From NCBI RefSeq assembly GCF_900103085.1, contig NZ_FMWR01000007.1, forward strand, positions 124,001 through 188,000: 64,000 nucleotides of DNA, read 5' to 3'. A model generated the notes under the pieces. That model saw nothing but the letters and a program-made list of their open reading frames with translations, was not told the origin of the DNA and did no database searches. This document shows, one piece after another, positions 19,833 to 29,103 of this stretch (the first letter of the stretch is position 1; each line of letters opens with the position of its first letter). The position numbers were made by a program, and so were the translations under genes. This stretch comes from Gilliamella mensalis. Its GTDB lineage: Bacteria; Pseudomonadota; Gammaproteobacteria; Enterobacterales; Orbaceae.

Positions 19833-22501
19833 AAAACTTAAATGAACAACTGCCTAAATCTTGGGATCAGGTCTATCAAGCATCTGCAAAGGCCATTGAG
19901 TGGGTGAATCAAACACGGCATTCATCTAAACGTTTAAATAGCGAAGCGGATAACTTAATTTTGGATTTGCGTCGGTTACGTAACAGCGCAAAACGATTAG
20001 GAGATGTCTCAACTAAATCTGTTGCAGTTGGTTTTTTTGGATTATCACAGGCTGGTAAATCCTACCTTATTTCAGCACTGGCAGCCGGTGAAAATGGTAA
20101 GCTTGAAACGGTTGTCGATAATGAAGTGTTAGATTTTATTGACCATGTTAATCCCGTTGGTAGCGGCAAAGAGGCGACGGGGCTTGTCACTCGCTTTAGC
20201 CGTGTTGCCAAAGGGGGTATACCTAACTATCCGTTAGAATTAAAATTATTTAAAGAGATCGAAATAGTCAAAATCTTGATAAATGCTTATTTTAAAGATT
20301 TTGATCAGCAAAAAGTATCTAATAAAATCGAGTTTGCACCGTTAAATCAGACCGTTCAACGCTTAGAAAATCAGAAACAAATCAATTATGTTGGTGGTGT
20401 TAGCGAGGATGATATTGTTGATCTTTACGATTATTTATCTGAAAACTTTGGTAACTCGCTTGAAGAATTGAAAGGGGGATATTGGGAAAAAGCAACGCAC
20501 CTTATTCCTTATTTATCAATAGCAGAGCGTGGTGAGCTGTTTTCTGTCTTATGGGGTGGAATTACTGAACTGACGATAATTTATACTCAATTAGCCACCA
20601 CATTATCAAGTTTACACCATGCTGAAACTGTGTATGCACCGCTTTCAGTATTAGTAAAAGATAATAATGGAACTAAGTCGCAAATTGACAGTATTATGAA
20701 TGTCGATATTCTTGAGCGATTAAATACCGACAAAGATTCATCGATTACCATAACGCCATTAAATAGCGCACCAACATCAATATCTTTAGCACAATTGGCT
20801 TTTTTAACCGCCGAATTAATTTTCCCATTAGTCAATAAAACCAAAGTGCCCACTTTTGAAAATGTGGATTTACTTGATTTTCCTGGATATCGTGGGCGTT
20901 TAAATTTGATATCGATTTCAGATGTGAAAGAAGGTAACCCTATTGCTCAGCTTTTATTGCGTGGTAAAGTTGCTTATCTTTTTGAAAAATATACTGATAA
21001 TCAAGAAATGAATGTGCTAGTTGTTTGCACTCCGTCAGATAAACAATCAGATGTTAATGATGTTGGTCCAGTACTTGAGCGTTGGATCGATAAAACCCAA
21101 GGTGAAACAGCTGAAAAAAGAGCAACGAAAAAAACAGGGTTATTATGGGCAATTACCATGTTTGATAAACGCATTGGTACCTCATTAACGCTATCAGAAG
21201 ACAATCTTAAAAATAGCTGGGGTAAAGGTGGGTTACTTCAGCAAACTATTTTAGAACGCTTTGGTAGTTACGATTGGTTAAGCAATTGGTCTAACGAGCA
21301 TCAATTTAATAATGTCTTTCTTGTCCGCAAACCGGGGTTTGATGTACCGTTTTTAAATGTCGATCCGAACACCTGCCAAGAGCAATCTTATAATGAAAAT
21401 TATCAAGATAAAATGAATGTATTAAGAAGTACATTTGTGCAAAATAGTGATATTAAACAGTACGTGTTCCAGCCAGAAGAAACATGGGATGCCATGTTAA
21501 AACTCAATGATGGTGGTATAGAGCGAATTAGTCAATACTTAGAACAAGTGGCTATTACTGAAGTTAAACAGCAGCGAATTGTTGAACAGCTCAATGAAAA
21601 AATTGCATATATCATTAATATGCGTTTTGATACTTGGTATCAAGCAGACAATGCTGAAGAGCTAGCTAAGAAAAAACAAATCATTGCTGATGTTGTTAAA
21701 GAATTACAGAGCAAAGCACTATTATTAGGCGAACTACTTAAAGCGTTTGAACTGCCAGATCAAACCATTAGAGCACTTTATTACTCCAATACTGTCGAAA
21801 ATGAAACGCAGCAAGCTGGCAGTGATAATTTGTTAGATAATTTATCTAATGATTTTGGTTTAACGGCTGACTTTGAACTATTTTCTGATGTTAATTCATC
21901 ATCAACCACCAAACAAAGCACTCAATTACCTACGGAATCAAAGTTTGCAAAAATAGTTTTTTCGGCATGGTTAGATCATTTAAGAAATATTGTGCTAGAT
22001 AAGCATATCTTAGATTTTTTTGGTATCAGTCAAAAATCACTCTCTTTTATGATAGAAGAACTGATTACTGCTGCAAATCGAATGAAACTTGAAGCAAGTT
22101 TAAGTGAACGCATTTTGCATAATGAAAACACAGGTAGTAAACGTGATGATCTAGAGTCTAGACAAGTCAGCACTATTCATACCTTACTTGCAGACTTTAT
22201 TGCTTGGCTTGGTTTTATTCAAGGGCAAGCAAGTGATATACCAATGAGCAAAGTTAATCAGGGTAAGCCAATATTTTCTTCACCATTAAGCGAATTTAAT
22301 GTGCAATCATCGCATTTATTACCAAAGCTAGATGATAATACTAAAAATTATTCTCAGCATGCGATATTTGATTGGTTTATTGCCTTTGCTATGCTTGCGC
22401 AAGAAAATGTAGGGCATCATGCAGGACGCGAAATTAGCCAAGAACAAAATAGCCAATTGGGCGAAATTCTTACTTCTTTTAAGCAATCGCAGATTAATTA
22501 A
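19829..22501 (+). CDS. srfC: SrfC-like large P-loop GTPase
   Basis: This 890-residue protein has a P-loop GLSQAGKS near 72-79 within VGFFGLSQAGKSYLIS and a G3-type DFPGYRGR near 350, typical of a dynamin-like or septin-like GTPase. A large insertion of about 250 residues lies between them. The C-terminal half is predicted helical. The pattern and position after srfB fit the SrfC (virulence factor) family. Translation is coupled to srfB by the ATGA overlap. It has no signal peptide, so it acts in the cytoplasm or at the inner membrane face. No substrate can be read from the sequence. Confidence 0.85.
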   Translation: MKNLNEQLPKSWDQVYQASAKAIEWVNQTRHSSKRLNSEADNLILDLRRLRNSAKRLGDVSTKSVAVGFFGLSQAGKSYLISALAAGENGKLETVVDNEVLDFIDHVNPVGSGKEATGLVTRFSRVAKGGIPNYPLELKLFKEIEIVKILINAYFKDFDQQKVSNKIEFAPLNQTVQRLENQKQINYVGGVSEDDIVDLYDYLSENFGNSLEELKGGYWEKATHLIPYLSIAERGELFSVLWGGITELTIIYTQLATTLSSLHHAETVYAPLSVLVKDNNGTKSQIDSIMNVDILERLNTDKDSSITITPLNSAPTSISLAQLAFLTAELIFPLVNKTKVPTFENVDLLDFPGYRGRLNLISISDVKEGNPIAQLLLRGKVAYLFEKYTDNQEMNVLVVCTPSDKQSDVNDVGPVLERWIDKTQGETAEKRATKKTGLLWAITMFDKRIGTSLTLSEDNLKNSWGKGGLLQQTILERFGSYDWLSNWSNEHQFNNVFLVRKPGFDVPFLNVDPNTCQEQSYNENYQDKMNVLRSTFVQNSDIKQYVFQPEETWDAMLKLNDGGIERISQYLEQVAITEVKQQRIVEQLNEKIAYIINMRFDTWYQADNAEELAKKKQIIADVVKELQSKALLLGELLKAFELPDQTIRALYYSNTVENETQQAGSDNLLDNLSNDFGLTADFELFSDVNSSSTTKQSTQLPTESKFAKIVFSAWLDHLRNIVLDKHILDFFGISQKSLSFMIEELITAANRMKLEASLSERILHNENTGSKRDDLESRQVSTIHTLLADFIAWLGFIQGQASDIPMSKVNQGKPIFSSPLSEFNVQSSHLLPKLDDNTKNYSQHAIFDWFIAFAMLAQENVGHHAGREISQEQNSQLGEILTSFKQSQIN

Positions 22502-22520
22502 AAAATAACAAAGTATAGTA

Positions 22521-22551
22521 GGAAAGTCTTTTTGAGCGAAAAGATCTTTCC
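22521..22551 (+). other. Interrupted hairpin between srfC and next gene
   Basis: GGAAAG-T-CTTTT pairs with AAAAG-AT-CTTTCC across a six-base loop. It lies 20 bases after the srfC stop in a 108-base gap. It has no T-run, so it could be an mRNA-stabilising or attenuating structure that separates srfABC from the downstream genes. It may also be chance. Confidence 0.35.
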
Positions 22552-22609
22552 CAATCAATAGTTAGAATAAACACTACTTACATATTTGACTATAAATGTA
22601 GAGGATATC

Positions 22610-23608
22610 ATGGCATTAAGAATAGAATTAGATGGTTATAAACCCGGTATTGCGAAGTTTTTAGCTCAAAAATGGAGTGGTAGTTCTGAAATTGATATGC
22701 TTATACAACGAAATCAAGATGGTTATTATTTATCAGGTTTAAATCAATGGAACCCTGAAAAAAACTGGCACGCCGTTGAAAATATGTCTGTTGATAATCA
22801 ACAATTAACTGGCCAAATTGGCGAATGGTTGGTTGACTCTTTATTATCACAAGAAAGCAGGGTTCGATTTCTTATACAAATTCGTGATAAGCAAAATGAG
22901 CATTATGTTGATAGGGGCGTTGTGAGTATTGCTGATTCGGTTCTTGCATCAACAGCATTAAACTTGCAAACAACATTACCGAATGACGAGCAAACTATAG
23001 CGCAGCCAGATCCTGTTAGTGATTCTATTATTGAAAATCAAACACCATTAATTGAAGAATCTAGTCTTGACCCTGAAAGTGAAACGTTAGCAGAACCTAT
23101 CGAACCAGAACTAGAAATAAAACCAGTGGAACCAGTTAAATCGAAAAGTTGCCTAGGGTTAATTATGACTACTATTATAGGTTGTATAGTGCTAATTGGA
23201 CTTGGCATGGCTGCCTGGTATTTTTTATTTTCCAAAAATCAATCACAATCAACTCCAGCAGTGCAAATGAGTGGTCAATGTAATTTGAACAACGCCTCTA
23301 CTGATGATTTAACCTTTATTCAACAATGTTTACAAACTAAACCTAAATCGGATGAAATTATTCAAGTAATTACTGAAGCTAAAAAAGCTAAAAAATGTAA
23401 TATCGCTCAGCGATTATATGCAAATCAGGCTCAAACTAACCCTAAAATTGCGATGTTATATGCAAAAGAGTATGACGAAAAATATTATAAAGCAAATAGT
23501 TGCTTTAAAGCGGATAAAGAAACGGCTATTTATTGGTATGAAACGTCTTTGACCAACGATGCAAATAATATGTTCGTTCAAGATCGTTTAACCGAATTAC
23601 AAAAATAG
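22610..23608 (+). CDS. Unknown single-pass membrane protein of the srf block
   Basis: I do not recognise a family. The start is ATG 22610 behind GAGG; a TTG eight codons upstream gives a longer frame. The 332-residue product has an N-terminal cytoplasmic domain (1-130) with an LDGYKPGIAKFLAQKW start and repeated W/N residues, an acidic and proline-rich linker (130-180), one membrane helix near 185-207 (a GLIMTTIIGCIVLIGLG core) and a C-terminal helical domain with four or five cysteines (CNL, QQC, KKC, SCF), resembling TPR/Sel1 helices. The topology is like that of SrfA and the late VWA proteins. Location between srfC and the VWA gene suggests a structural part of the same system. Confidence 0.7.
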   Translation: MALRIELDGYKPGIAKFLAQKWSGSSEIDMLIQRNQDGYYLSGLNQWNPEKNWHAVENMSVDNQQLTGQIGEWLVDSLLSQESRVRFLIQIRDKQNEHYVDRGVVSIADSVLASTALNLQTTLPNDEQTIAQPDPVSDSIIENQTPLIEESSLDPESETLAEPIEPELEIKPVEPVKSKSCLGLIMTTIIGCIVLIGLGMAAWYFLFSKNQSQSTPAVQMSGQCNLNNASTDDLTFIQQCLQTKPKSDEIIQVITEAKKAKKCNIAQRLYANQAQTNPKIAMLYAKEYDEKYYKANSCFKADKETAIYWYETSLTNDANNMFVQDRLTELQK

Positions 23609-23620
23609 TGAGGCGCAAGA

Positions 23621-25585
23621 ATGAATAAGCTAGCTATCTCGAAACTCATTTGTACACTAGGTCTCACATGCCTACCTTTGATAGGGTTTGCAACTGAGCC
23701 ACTTAAACAGGCTGGAAAAACAACCCTATACCAACGAGTCTTAAGCACCCCAACGTGTGAATTAAAAAACAATATTACCGATGCTACAGGCAAATCCTTG
23801 CCGGCATTTTCCCGTTATTATGTTTATGAACGCAAAAATGACAATAATCAAGAGTGGCTTAGTGTTGGTCCAGATTCTTATGGAAAAACCATTGGTTGGA
23901 TTAATAATTCATGTGCGATCGCTTGGAATATGCAAATGACATTGGTTTTCACAAATCCAGTTGATCGTGATCCTTTACTCTTTTTTAAAGATAAGGCCGC
24001 ATTAACGGCAATTGTGGATGCAGACAAGCCTGAAGCTTTATTAAAACCTATTCGTGATGCATTAAAAGCCAATAAACCCGCTTCAGACGTGGTAGCTCAA
24101 GAACCTAAAGAGTTCGTTGATTTTAAAAGTAACTTCTATTTACTACCTATTTTACAAGGTGAAGAAGTGATGAATGGGCAAGGGTTTTATGAGCGAGTGT
24201 TAGAAGTTGCCTCAGTCAGTAAACAAGCATCATTGATAAAAAATAACACAAAACCAACAACTACCCAAACGACTGATGATAGTGCTAACCAAGTAGCCCC
24301 TTTTAAAGCTGCCATAGTGTTTGTTATTGATTCGACTATCTCTATGGATCCTTATATTTCAAGAACTAAAGAGGCCGTAACTCGAGTTTATCAACATATT
24401 GAAAACGAACATTTGCAAAATCAGGTTAAGTTTGGATTGGTTTCATTTCGGTCAAGTTTAAAGGCCTCAGATAAGCTTGAATTTGTCACTAAAATTTTTG
24501 CCGATCCCAATAAAGTTAAAGATAAAGATGACTTTAAACAACTGAGCTCTTCGCTTAAACAAGCTTCTGTTTCTACCTCGTATTTTGCTGAAGATTCTTA
24601 TGCGGGTGTTGCTCAAGCATTAAATGATATTAATTGGAATAGTTTTGGTGCGCGTTATATGATTTTGATAACTGATGCAAGTGCGATTCCTGGTGATGAT
24701 AAGCTCTCTAGTACTGGCATGGATGCAGCGCAATTAAGACTTGAAGCTCAGCATAAAGGTGTTGCAATTTATGCATTACATTTAAAAACGCCAAGTGGTG
24801 CAAAAGATCATCAAATTGCGGCAGAACAATATTCGGACTTAACGTATAACGATTTTATTCATAAATCACTTTATTACCCAGTGAATGCAGGTGATGTGAA
24901 TGAGTTTGGTCAAAAAGTTGATTTGCTAGCAAAAGCATTGTCTGAGCAAGTTAAACTTGCTTATAAAGGTGAAGCTTCTGTTGGTAATGCCATCAATGCA
25001 AAAGATGATAACTCAGACATGTTAAAAGATGCATTGCTACTAAGCAAGGCAATGCAACTGGCTTATTTAGGGGATGTTAAGGGCACTCAAGCACCGTCAG
25101 TTTTTAAAGCATGGATTGCCGATAAAGATTTTGTCAAACCGACTATTCCAACAGCAGAGCCACGTATATTATTAACAAAATCGCAACTGAGTGATTTGAG
25201 CGACGTGGTTAGCAAAATCGCTAATGCGGCTAATGATGGATTGATTTCTGCCGATGATATGTTCTCTCAGCTTCGTTCTGTTGCAGCGGCAATGGGGCAA
25301 GATCCGAGTAAATTAAAATCCGATTCTGTCACAAAAATTGCTGACTTAGGTTTGCTGGGTGAATATTTAGATAATATCCCTTATAAAAGCGATGTCACTG
25401 GACTTGATCAAGATACATGGAAAAGTATGAGTGGGCTTGAGCAAGAAAAATTTATCCGTAATTTAAACGGTAAGATTCGCTATTATCAAAAATGTAATGC
25501 GGATGTCGATCGTTGGATTTCATTAGCTGACGGCAGTGATCCGCGTGAAAATGTGTATCCTATACCATTAGAAATGTTGCCATAA
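23621..25585 (+). CDS. Periplasmic VWA protein resembling the PpkA C-terminal region
   Basis: This 654-residue protein has a Sec signal peptide cleaved after about residue 24 (LPLIGFA). Residues 30-200 (TLYQRVLSTP, SRYYVYERK, DRDPLLFFKDKA, FYLLPILQGEE) resemble, as I recall it, the segment between kinase and VWA domain in PpkA, the type VI secretion threonine kinase. The VWA domain starts near 231 with a MIDAS motif DSTIS at 237-241 and a later TDAS. No kinase domain is present. The C-terminus (470-654) is helical. It lies 12 bases after the preceding gene and 1 base before the ABC ATPase gene. Function is unknown; I infer periplasmic sensing or scaffolding. Confidence 0.75.
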   Translation: MNKLAISKLICTLGLTCLPLIGFATEPLKQAGKTTLYQRVLSTPTCELKNNITDATGKSLPAFSRYYVYERKNDNNQEWLSVGPDSYGKTIGWINNSCAIAWNMQMTLVFTNPVDRDPLLFFKDKAALTAIVDADKPEALLKPIRDALKANKPASDVVAQEPKEFVDFKSNFYLLPILQGEEVMNGQGFYERVLEVASVSKQASLIKNNTKPTTTQTTDDSANQVAPFKAAIVFVIDSTISMDPYISRTKEAVTRVYQHIENEHLQNQVKFGLVSFRSSLKASDKLEFVTKIFADPNKVKDKDDFKQLSSSLKQASVSTSYFAEDSYAGVAQALNDINWNSFGARYMILITDASAIPGDDKLSSTGMDAAQLRLEAQHKGVAIYALHLKTPSGAKDHQIAAEQYSDLTYNDFIHKSLYYPVNAGDVNEFGQKVDLLAKALSEQVKLAYKGEASVGNAINAKDDNSDMLKDALLLSKAMQLAYLGDVKGTQAPSVFKAWIADKDFVKPTIPTAEPRILLTKSQLSDLSDVVSKIANAANDGLISADDMFSQLRSVAAAMGQDPSKLKSDSVTKIADLGLLGEYLDNIPYKSDVTGLDQDTWKSMSGLEQEKFIRNLNGKIRYYQKCNADVDRWISLADGSDPRENVYPIPLEMLP

Positions 25586-25586
25586 T

Positions 25587-26303
25587 ATGTTAAATATTAA
25601 GCAATTATCGATTTCACGCTCAACAGGCAAATCCTTTTTTAGCGTTTGCCTGCCAAAGCTTACTGTCAAAGCAGGTGAAGTTGTTGTTATTCAAGGTGAT
25701 AGTGGTGCAGGTAAAAGCACGCTACTTGAAATGGTGGGAATGATATTAAAACCAGACCACATTGATGGTTATAACTTAGTTGTTGATAATTATGATATTG
25801 ATATCGCAACGCTAATCAAGCAAGATAAAATCGAAGAGCTTGCTGATATTCGCGCTCAATATTTAGGCTTTATGCTGCAAACAGGTGGATTACTGCCATT
25901 TTTGACGATTCGTGACAACATTTTATTATCATTAAAGTTATTACAAAAAAAAGTGGATAATAGCCGGTTTGATTATCTAGTAAAAAAACTCAATATCGCA
26001 CATTTGCTCAATAAACACCCTAAACAGTTATCCATTGGTGAAAGGCAACGAGCTTCTTTTATTCGTTCGATTATTCATAAACCCGCGTTATTACTTGCCG
26101 ATGAGCCGACTTCGGCATTAGATCCCTATAATGCGAATTTACTGTTTGATTTAATTATTGAGCAAGCTCAGCAAGATAATATTACTGCCATGATTGTCAC
26201 ACATGACTTGCAATGTATAGCTAACAAAGGGTTATTGACGTTATCAGCTAAGTTAACTTCCGCACAATCATCAGAATTTTCACCGTTACAAGATAAGGCG
26301 TAA
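25587..26303 (+). CDS. ABC transporter ATPase, LolD/TagT type
   Basis: This 238-residue ATPase has Walker A GDSGAGKST at 37-45, a Q-loop in the FMLQTGGLLPFLT segment, signature LSIGERQRA near 148-156, Walker B LLLADEPTSALDP near 166-178 and the switch histidine in IVTHDLQ. The size and sequence type are those of ATPases that pair with FtsX-type mechanotransmission permeases (LolD, MacB, TagT). It is coupled to the following permease with a 3-base gap. With the SUMF1-fold gene downstream, the order ATPase-permease-SUMF1 mirrors TagT-TagS-TagR. Confidence 0.88.
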   Translation: MLNIKQLSISRSTGKSFFSVCLPKLTVKAGEVVVIQGDSGAGKSTLLEMVGMILKPDHIDGYNLVVDNYDIDIATLIKQDKIEELADIRAQYLGFMLQTGGLLPFLTIRDNILLSLKLLQKKVDNSRFDYLVKKLNIAHLLNKHPKQLSIGERQRASFIRSIIHKPALLLADEPTSALDPYNANLLFDLIIEQAQQDNITAMIVTHDLQCIANKGLLTLSAKLTSAQSSEFSPLQDKA

Positions 26304-26306
26304 AAA

Positions 26307-27530
26307 ATGACTAAAGCAATATCAAAATGGTTACTTGTTACTCGTTTATCGTTAGCGGACTTATGGTATGACAAAAAAGTATCATTTTGTATTATTGCCT
26401 CAGTAATATCAGTAATTACGCCATTATTATTGTTATTTAGTTTAAAATACGGTGTTGTTTCGCAGCTTCGAGAGCAATTACTCAGTGATCCGCAAAATTT
26501 AGAAATAAAAATTGTGGGGAATTTGCAACTTAAAGATGAAATGTTTGAGTGGATAAAACAGCAACCTGAAACAGCTTTTGTTATTCCACTCACACGTTCA
26601 TTAAATACGCAAGCTGATTTAATGAAAGATGCTAGCCATTTTGTTAATAATGCCGAAATTATTCCCACGGCTAAAGATGATCCAATAACAAAAAATTTGC
26701 CATTACCTAATAATAAAAAGCAAATTTTATTAAGTTCATTATCGGCCGAAAAAATGCAAGTCACGATGGGAAGTCATGTAAAAATGGTGATCACAAGGCA
26801 GCTTGATGGAAAACTTGAAAAAGGAATGACACAATTAGAAGTGGTAGGTATTATTCCCGAAAATCGTTATAGCCGTGCAGCGGCTTTTGTCTCTTTAGAT
26901 TTACTAATTGAGATGGAAAATTATTATGATGGTTATCAAAGTGATGTTTTTGTGACTTCTACTGGACAATTAAATCCTCCTCATCATACGTCGTTTGCAC
27001 GAGCCCGTATTTATGCAAAGTCACTGGATAATGTGGCTCCATTAGCATTTAAATTGCGAGAAAAACATATAGAAACGCGTACCGAGGCTAATGCAATTGA
27101 AAACATGCAAGCAATCGATCGAGTCCTTAATTTTATTTTTAGCGTTATTGCAATTACAGCTGTATTGGGATGTGTTTTATCATTTACTGGGTCATTTTTA
27201 TCGAATATTGAACGTAAACGCAAAGATATTGCTTTTATGCGATTGCTTGGATTTCGCTCGAAAGGCATTATGCTTTATTTAATTAATCAAGCAATGATTT
27301 TGAGCTGTTTTGCTTTTATAATCTCTTATGGGCTATTTGCGGTAGGAAATTGTGCTTTTAATTTAGTGTTAGGTAAAAATTTGCTTTCACAATCGGTTGT
27401 GAGTCAATTACAATTTTATCATCTTATTATTGCATTTTTACTGACTTTATTTATTTCAGCGGGCATTGTGGTTATAGGAGGGCGAGGTGCTATTCAAATT
27501 CAACCAGCAGAAAGCTTACGTGAAGCATAA
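26307..27530 (+). CDS. FtsX-type ABC permease, TagS-like
   Basis: This 407-residue membrane protein has an N-terminal helix near 27-48, a large periplasmic domain to about 270, and three helices in the C-terminal part (about 280-303, 330-352 and 368-393). This is the four-helix plan of the MacB/FtsX family. The segment IERKRKDIAFMRLLGFRSKGIMLYL is the usual coupling region and ends PAESLREA. Such permeases transmit ATP-driven motion across the membrane instead of moving small solutes. The next gene begins inside its 3' end. Confidence 0.88.
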   Translation: MTKAISKWLLVTRLSLADLWYDKKVSFCIIASVISVITPLLLLFSLKYGVVSQLREQLLSDPQNLEIKIVGNLQLKDEMFEWIKQQPETAFVIPLTRSLNTQADLMKDASHFVNNAEIIPTAKDDPITKNLPLPNNKKQILLSSLSAEKMQVTMGSHVKMVITRQLDGKLEKGMTQLEVVGIIPENRYSRAAAFVSLDLLIEMENYYDGYQSDVFVTSTGQLNPPHHTSFARARIYAKSLDNVAPLAFKLREKHIETRTEANAIENMQAIDRVLNFIFSVIAITAVLGCVLSFTGSFLSNIERKRKDIAFMRLLGFRSKGIMLYLINQAMILSCFAFIISYGLFAVGNCAFNLVLGKNLLSQSVVSQLQFYHLIIAFLLTLFISAGIVVIGGRGAIQIQPAESLREA

Positions 27531-29103
27531 TTATATCCGATTAGCTTGTTGGGGGGTGGCTACAATTAGCTTACTGCCGGCATTAAGTTTTGCTGAACCT
27601 TGGGATAGTAAATTTTATAATCCTAAGCCTGCAAAAGATGATGTAATTTTACCGATGCCATGTGATGGTAGTTTAGTAATGAAAAAGGTATTTACCCCTA
27701 CCAATAAACCGTTAGATGATGTCAAAGTCATTTTAGGAAGTAATCAAAAAGAGCTCGGTTTTGCCGAGTATGCCACGCCCAATTATATTGCTGGTAGCTT
27801 TTCTGATGCAGGTAAAGAGCGCTATTATTTGATAGGTAAATATGAGATCACCGCATTGCAATATCAATCCGTCATGAATGATACTTGTCCAACTCCTAAA
27901 ATAAGTCTTTCCTTTCCTATCACCGATATTAGCTGGTTTGATGCTATCGCTTTTACAGATAAATATAATCGTTGGTTAATTAAAAATCAGTCAAAAATCA
28001 AATCAATGAGCTTACCAAATGGTTATGTTCGTTTACCTAATAATACGGAATGGGAATATGCCGCACGGGGTGGTTCAAAAGTGACAGAATCAGAATTTCG
28101 TGAATCACGGTTTCCTATGGCTAAAAATCTTGAAAACTATGCATGGTTTTCCGGCGCTAAGTCAGCTAATGGTAAATTGCAACTTATTGGCAGGTTAGAT
28201 CCTAATCCTTTAGATCTGTATGATATTTTAGGTAATGCAAGCGAAATGATGTTTGATTCGTTCAGAATGAATAAACTTGATCGCTACCATGGACAACAAG
28301 GTGGAATGATTGTGCGAGGGGGCAGCTATTTAACACCTGAATCTTCAACTACTAGTGCTTTTCGTATTGAAAAGCCTTTCTATGATGATAAAGGTGCTTA
28401 TAAAAGTAAAGATGTTGGATTTCGTTTAGTTTATACCACAGAAGTGATAAATTCGAACGATAAAATCAAAAAACTAGACGAAGAATGGAGTCAATTAGGT
28501 CGAGAAACAGACAGCACAAACAATGGCAATGTTGTCAGTGAGCTTGAAAAAATTACCAAACAAGTTGAAGATGAGAAGACAAAAAAAGAGTTAAATCAAC
28601 TCAATGCACTTTTACGCAGTGCCAATCAAGCGCGCGATGAACAACGAGATCGTTCCATTCAATCAGCATTACAATTAGGTGCATTTTTGTGTGCTAATGT
28701 TTCAGATTTGAATGGCAAGTTTGAGTATAATGATCATTTATATAAAACAATGATCAATGAAGTTTGTGATCCAAAAGAAGCAGATACTGTGACCGATGAG
28801 AATATGTGCTCAAAAGTGAAGCTAGATAATTTAAAACAAGTCGTTGATGAGTCTAAAAGTGCACGTGATTTTATATTGAAATATTATTCGGATACGATTG
28901 TTAATACGGCGTCAAATTACGAAAAAAAGACGATTAATGATCAAGCTAAATCAACGCAATTTATTCTCGAAAATAGTGGCAAAGCGAATATGAGTGATTA
29001 TTTAAAACTCTATTTCAAACATATTAATCAATATATTGAATCGGGGAAGATCGAGCGAACAGCTTGGCTACAAACATGTAATGAGATAAAAGGAAAAAAT
29101 TGA
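27487..29103 (+). CDS. Periplasmic SUMF1-fold (FGE-like) protein, TagR-like
   Basis: I start at GTG 27487, which has AGGAGGG five bases upstream inside the permease gene; GTG 27520 is an alternative with a shorter signal peptide. The signal peptide ends SLLPALSFA. The SUMF1/formylglycine-enzyme fold covers about 95-325: YYLIGKYEITALQYQ, DISWFDAIAF, RLPNNTEWEYAARGG, YDILGNASEM, GGMIVRGGSY, DVGFRLVYT. The cysteine pair needed for formylglycine synthesis is not seen; the equivalent region reads AFRIEKP. It is probably a binding protein like TagR. Residues 330-538 form a helical extension with several cysteines. The stop overlaps the next start (TGATG). Confidence 0.82.
   Translation: MLFKFNQQKAYVKHNYIRLACWGVATISLLPALSFAEPWDSKFYNPKPAKDDVILPMPCDGSLVMKKVFTPTNKPLDDVKVILGSNQKELGFAEYATPNYIAGSFSDAGKERYYLIGKYEITALQYQSVMNDTCPTPKISLSFPITDISWFDAIAFTDKYNRWLIKNQSKIKSMSLPNGYVRLPNNTEWEYAARGGSKVTESEFRESRFPMAKNLENYAWFSGAKSANGKLQLIGRLDPNPLDLYDILGNASEMMFDSFRMNKLDRYHGQQGGMIVRGGSYLTPESSTTSAFRIEKPFYDDKGAYKSKDVGFRLVYTTEVINSNDKIKKLDEEWSQLGRETDSTNNGNVVSELEKITKQVEDEKTKKELNQLNALLRSANQARDEQRDRSIQSALQLGAFLCANVSDLNGKFEYNDHLYKTMINEVCDPKEADTVTDENMCSKVKLDNLKQVVDESKSARDFILKYYSDTIVNTASNYEKKTINDQAKSTQFILENSGKANMSDYLKLYFKHINQYIESGKIERTAWLQTCNEIKGKN

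Noticed and set aside
26168..26764. 198-codon minus-strand frame across the ABC ATPase/permease junction
   Set aside because: Both genes it opposes have clear family motifs; the frame has no recognised domain.
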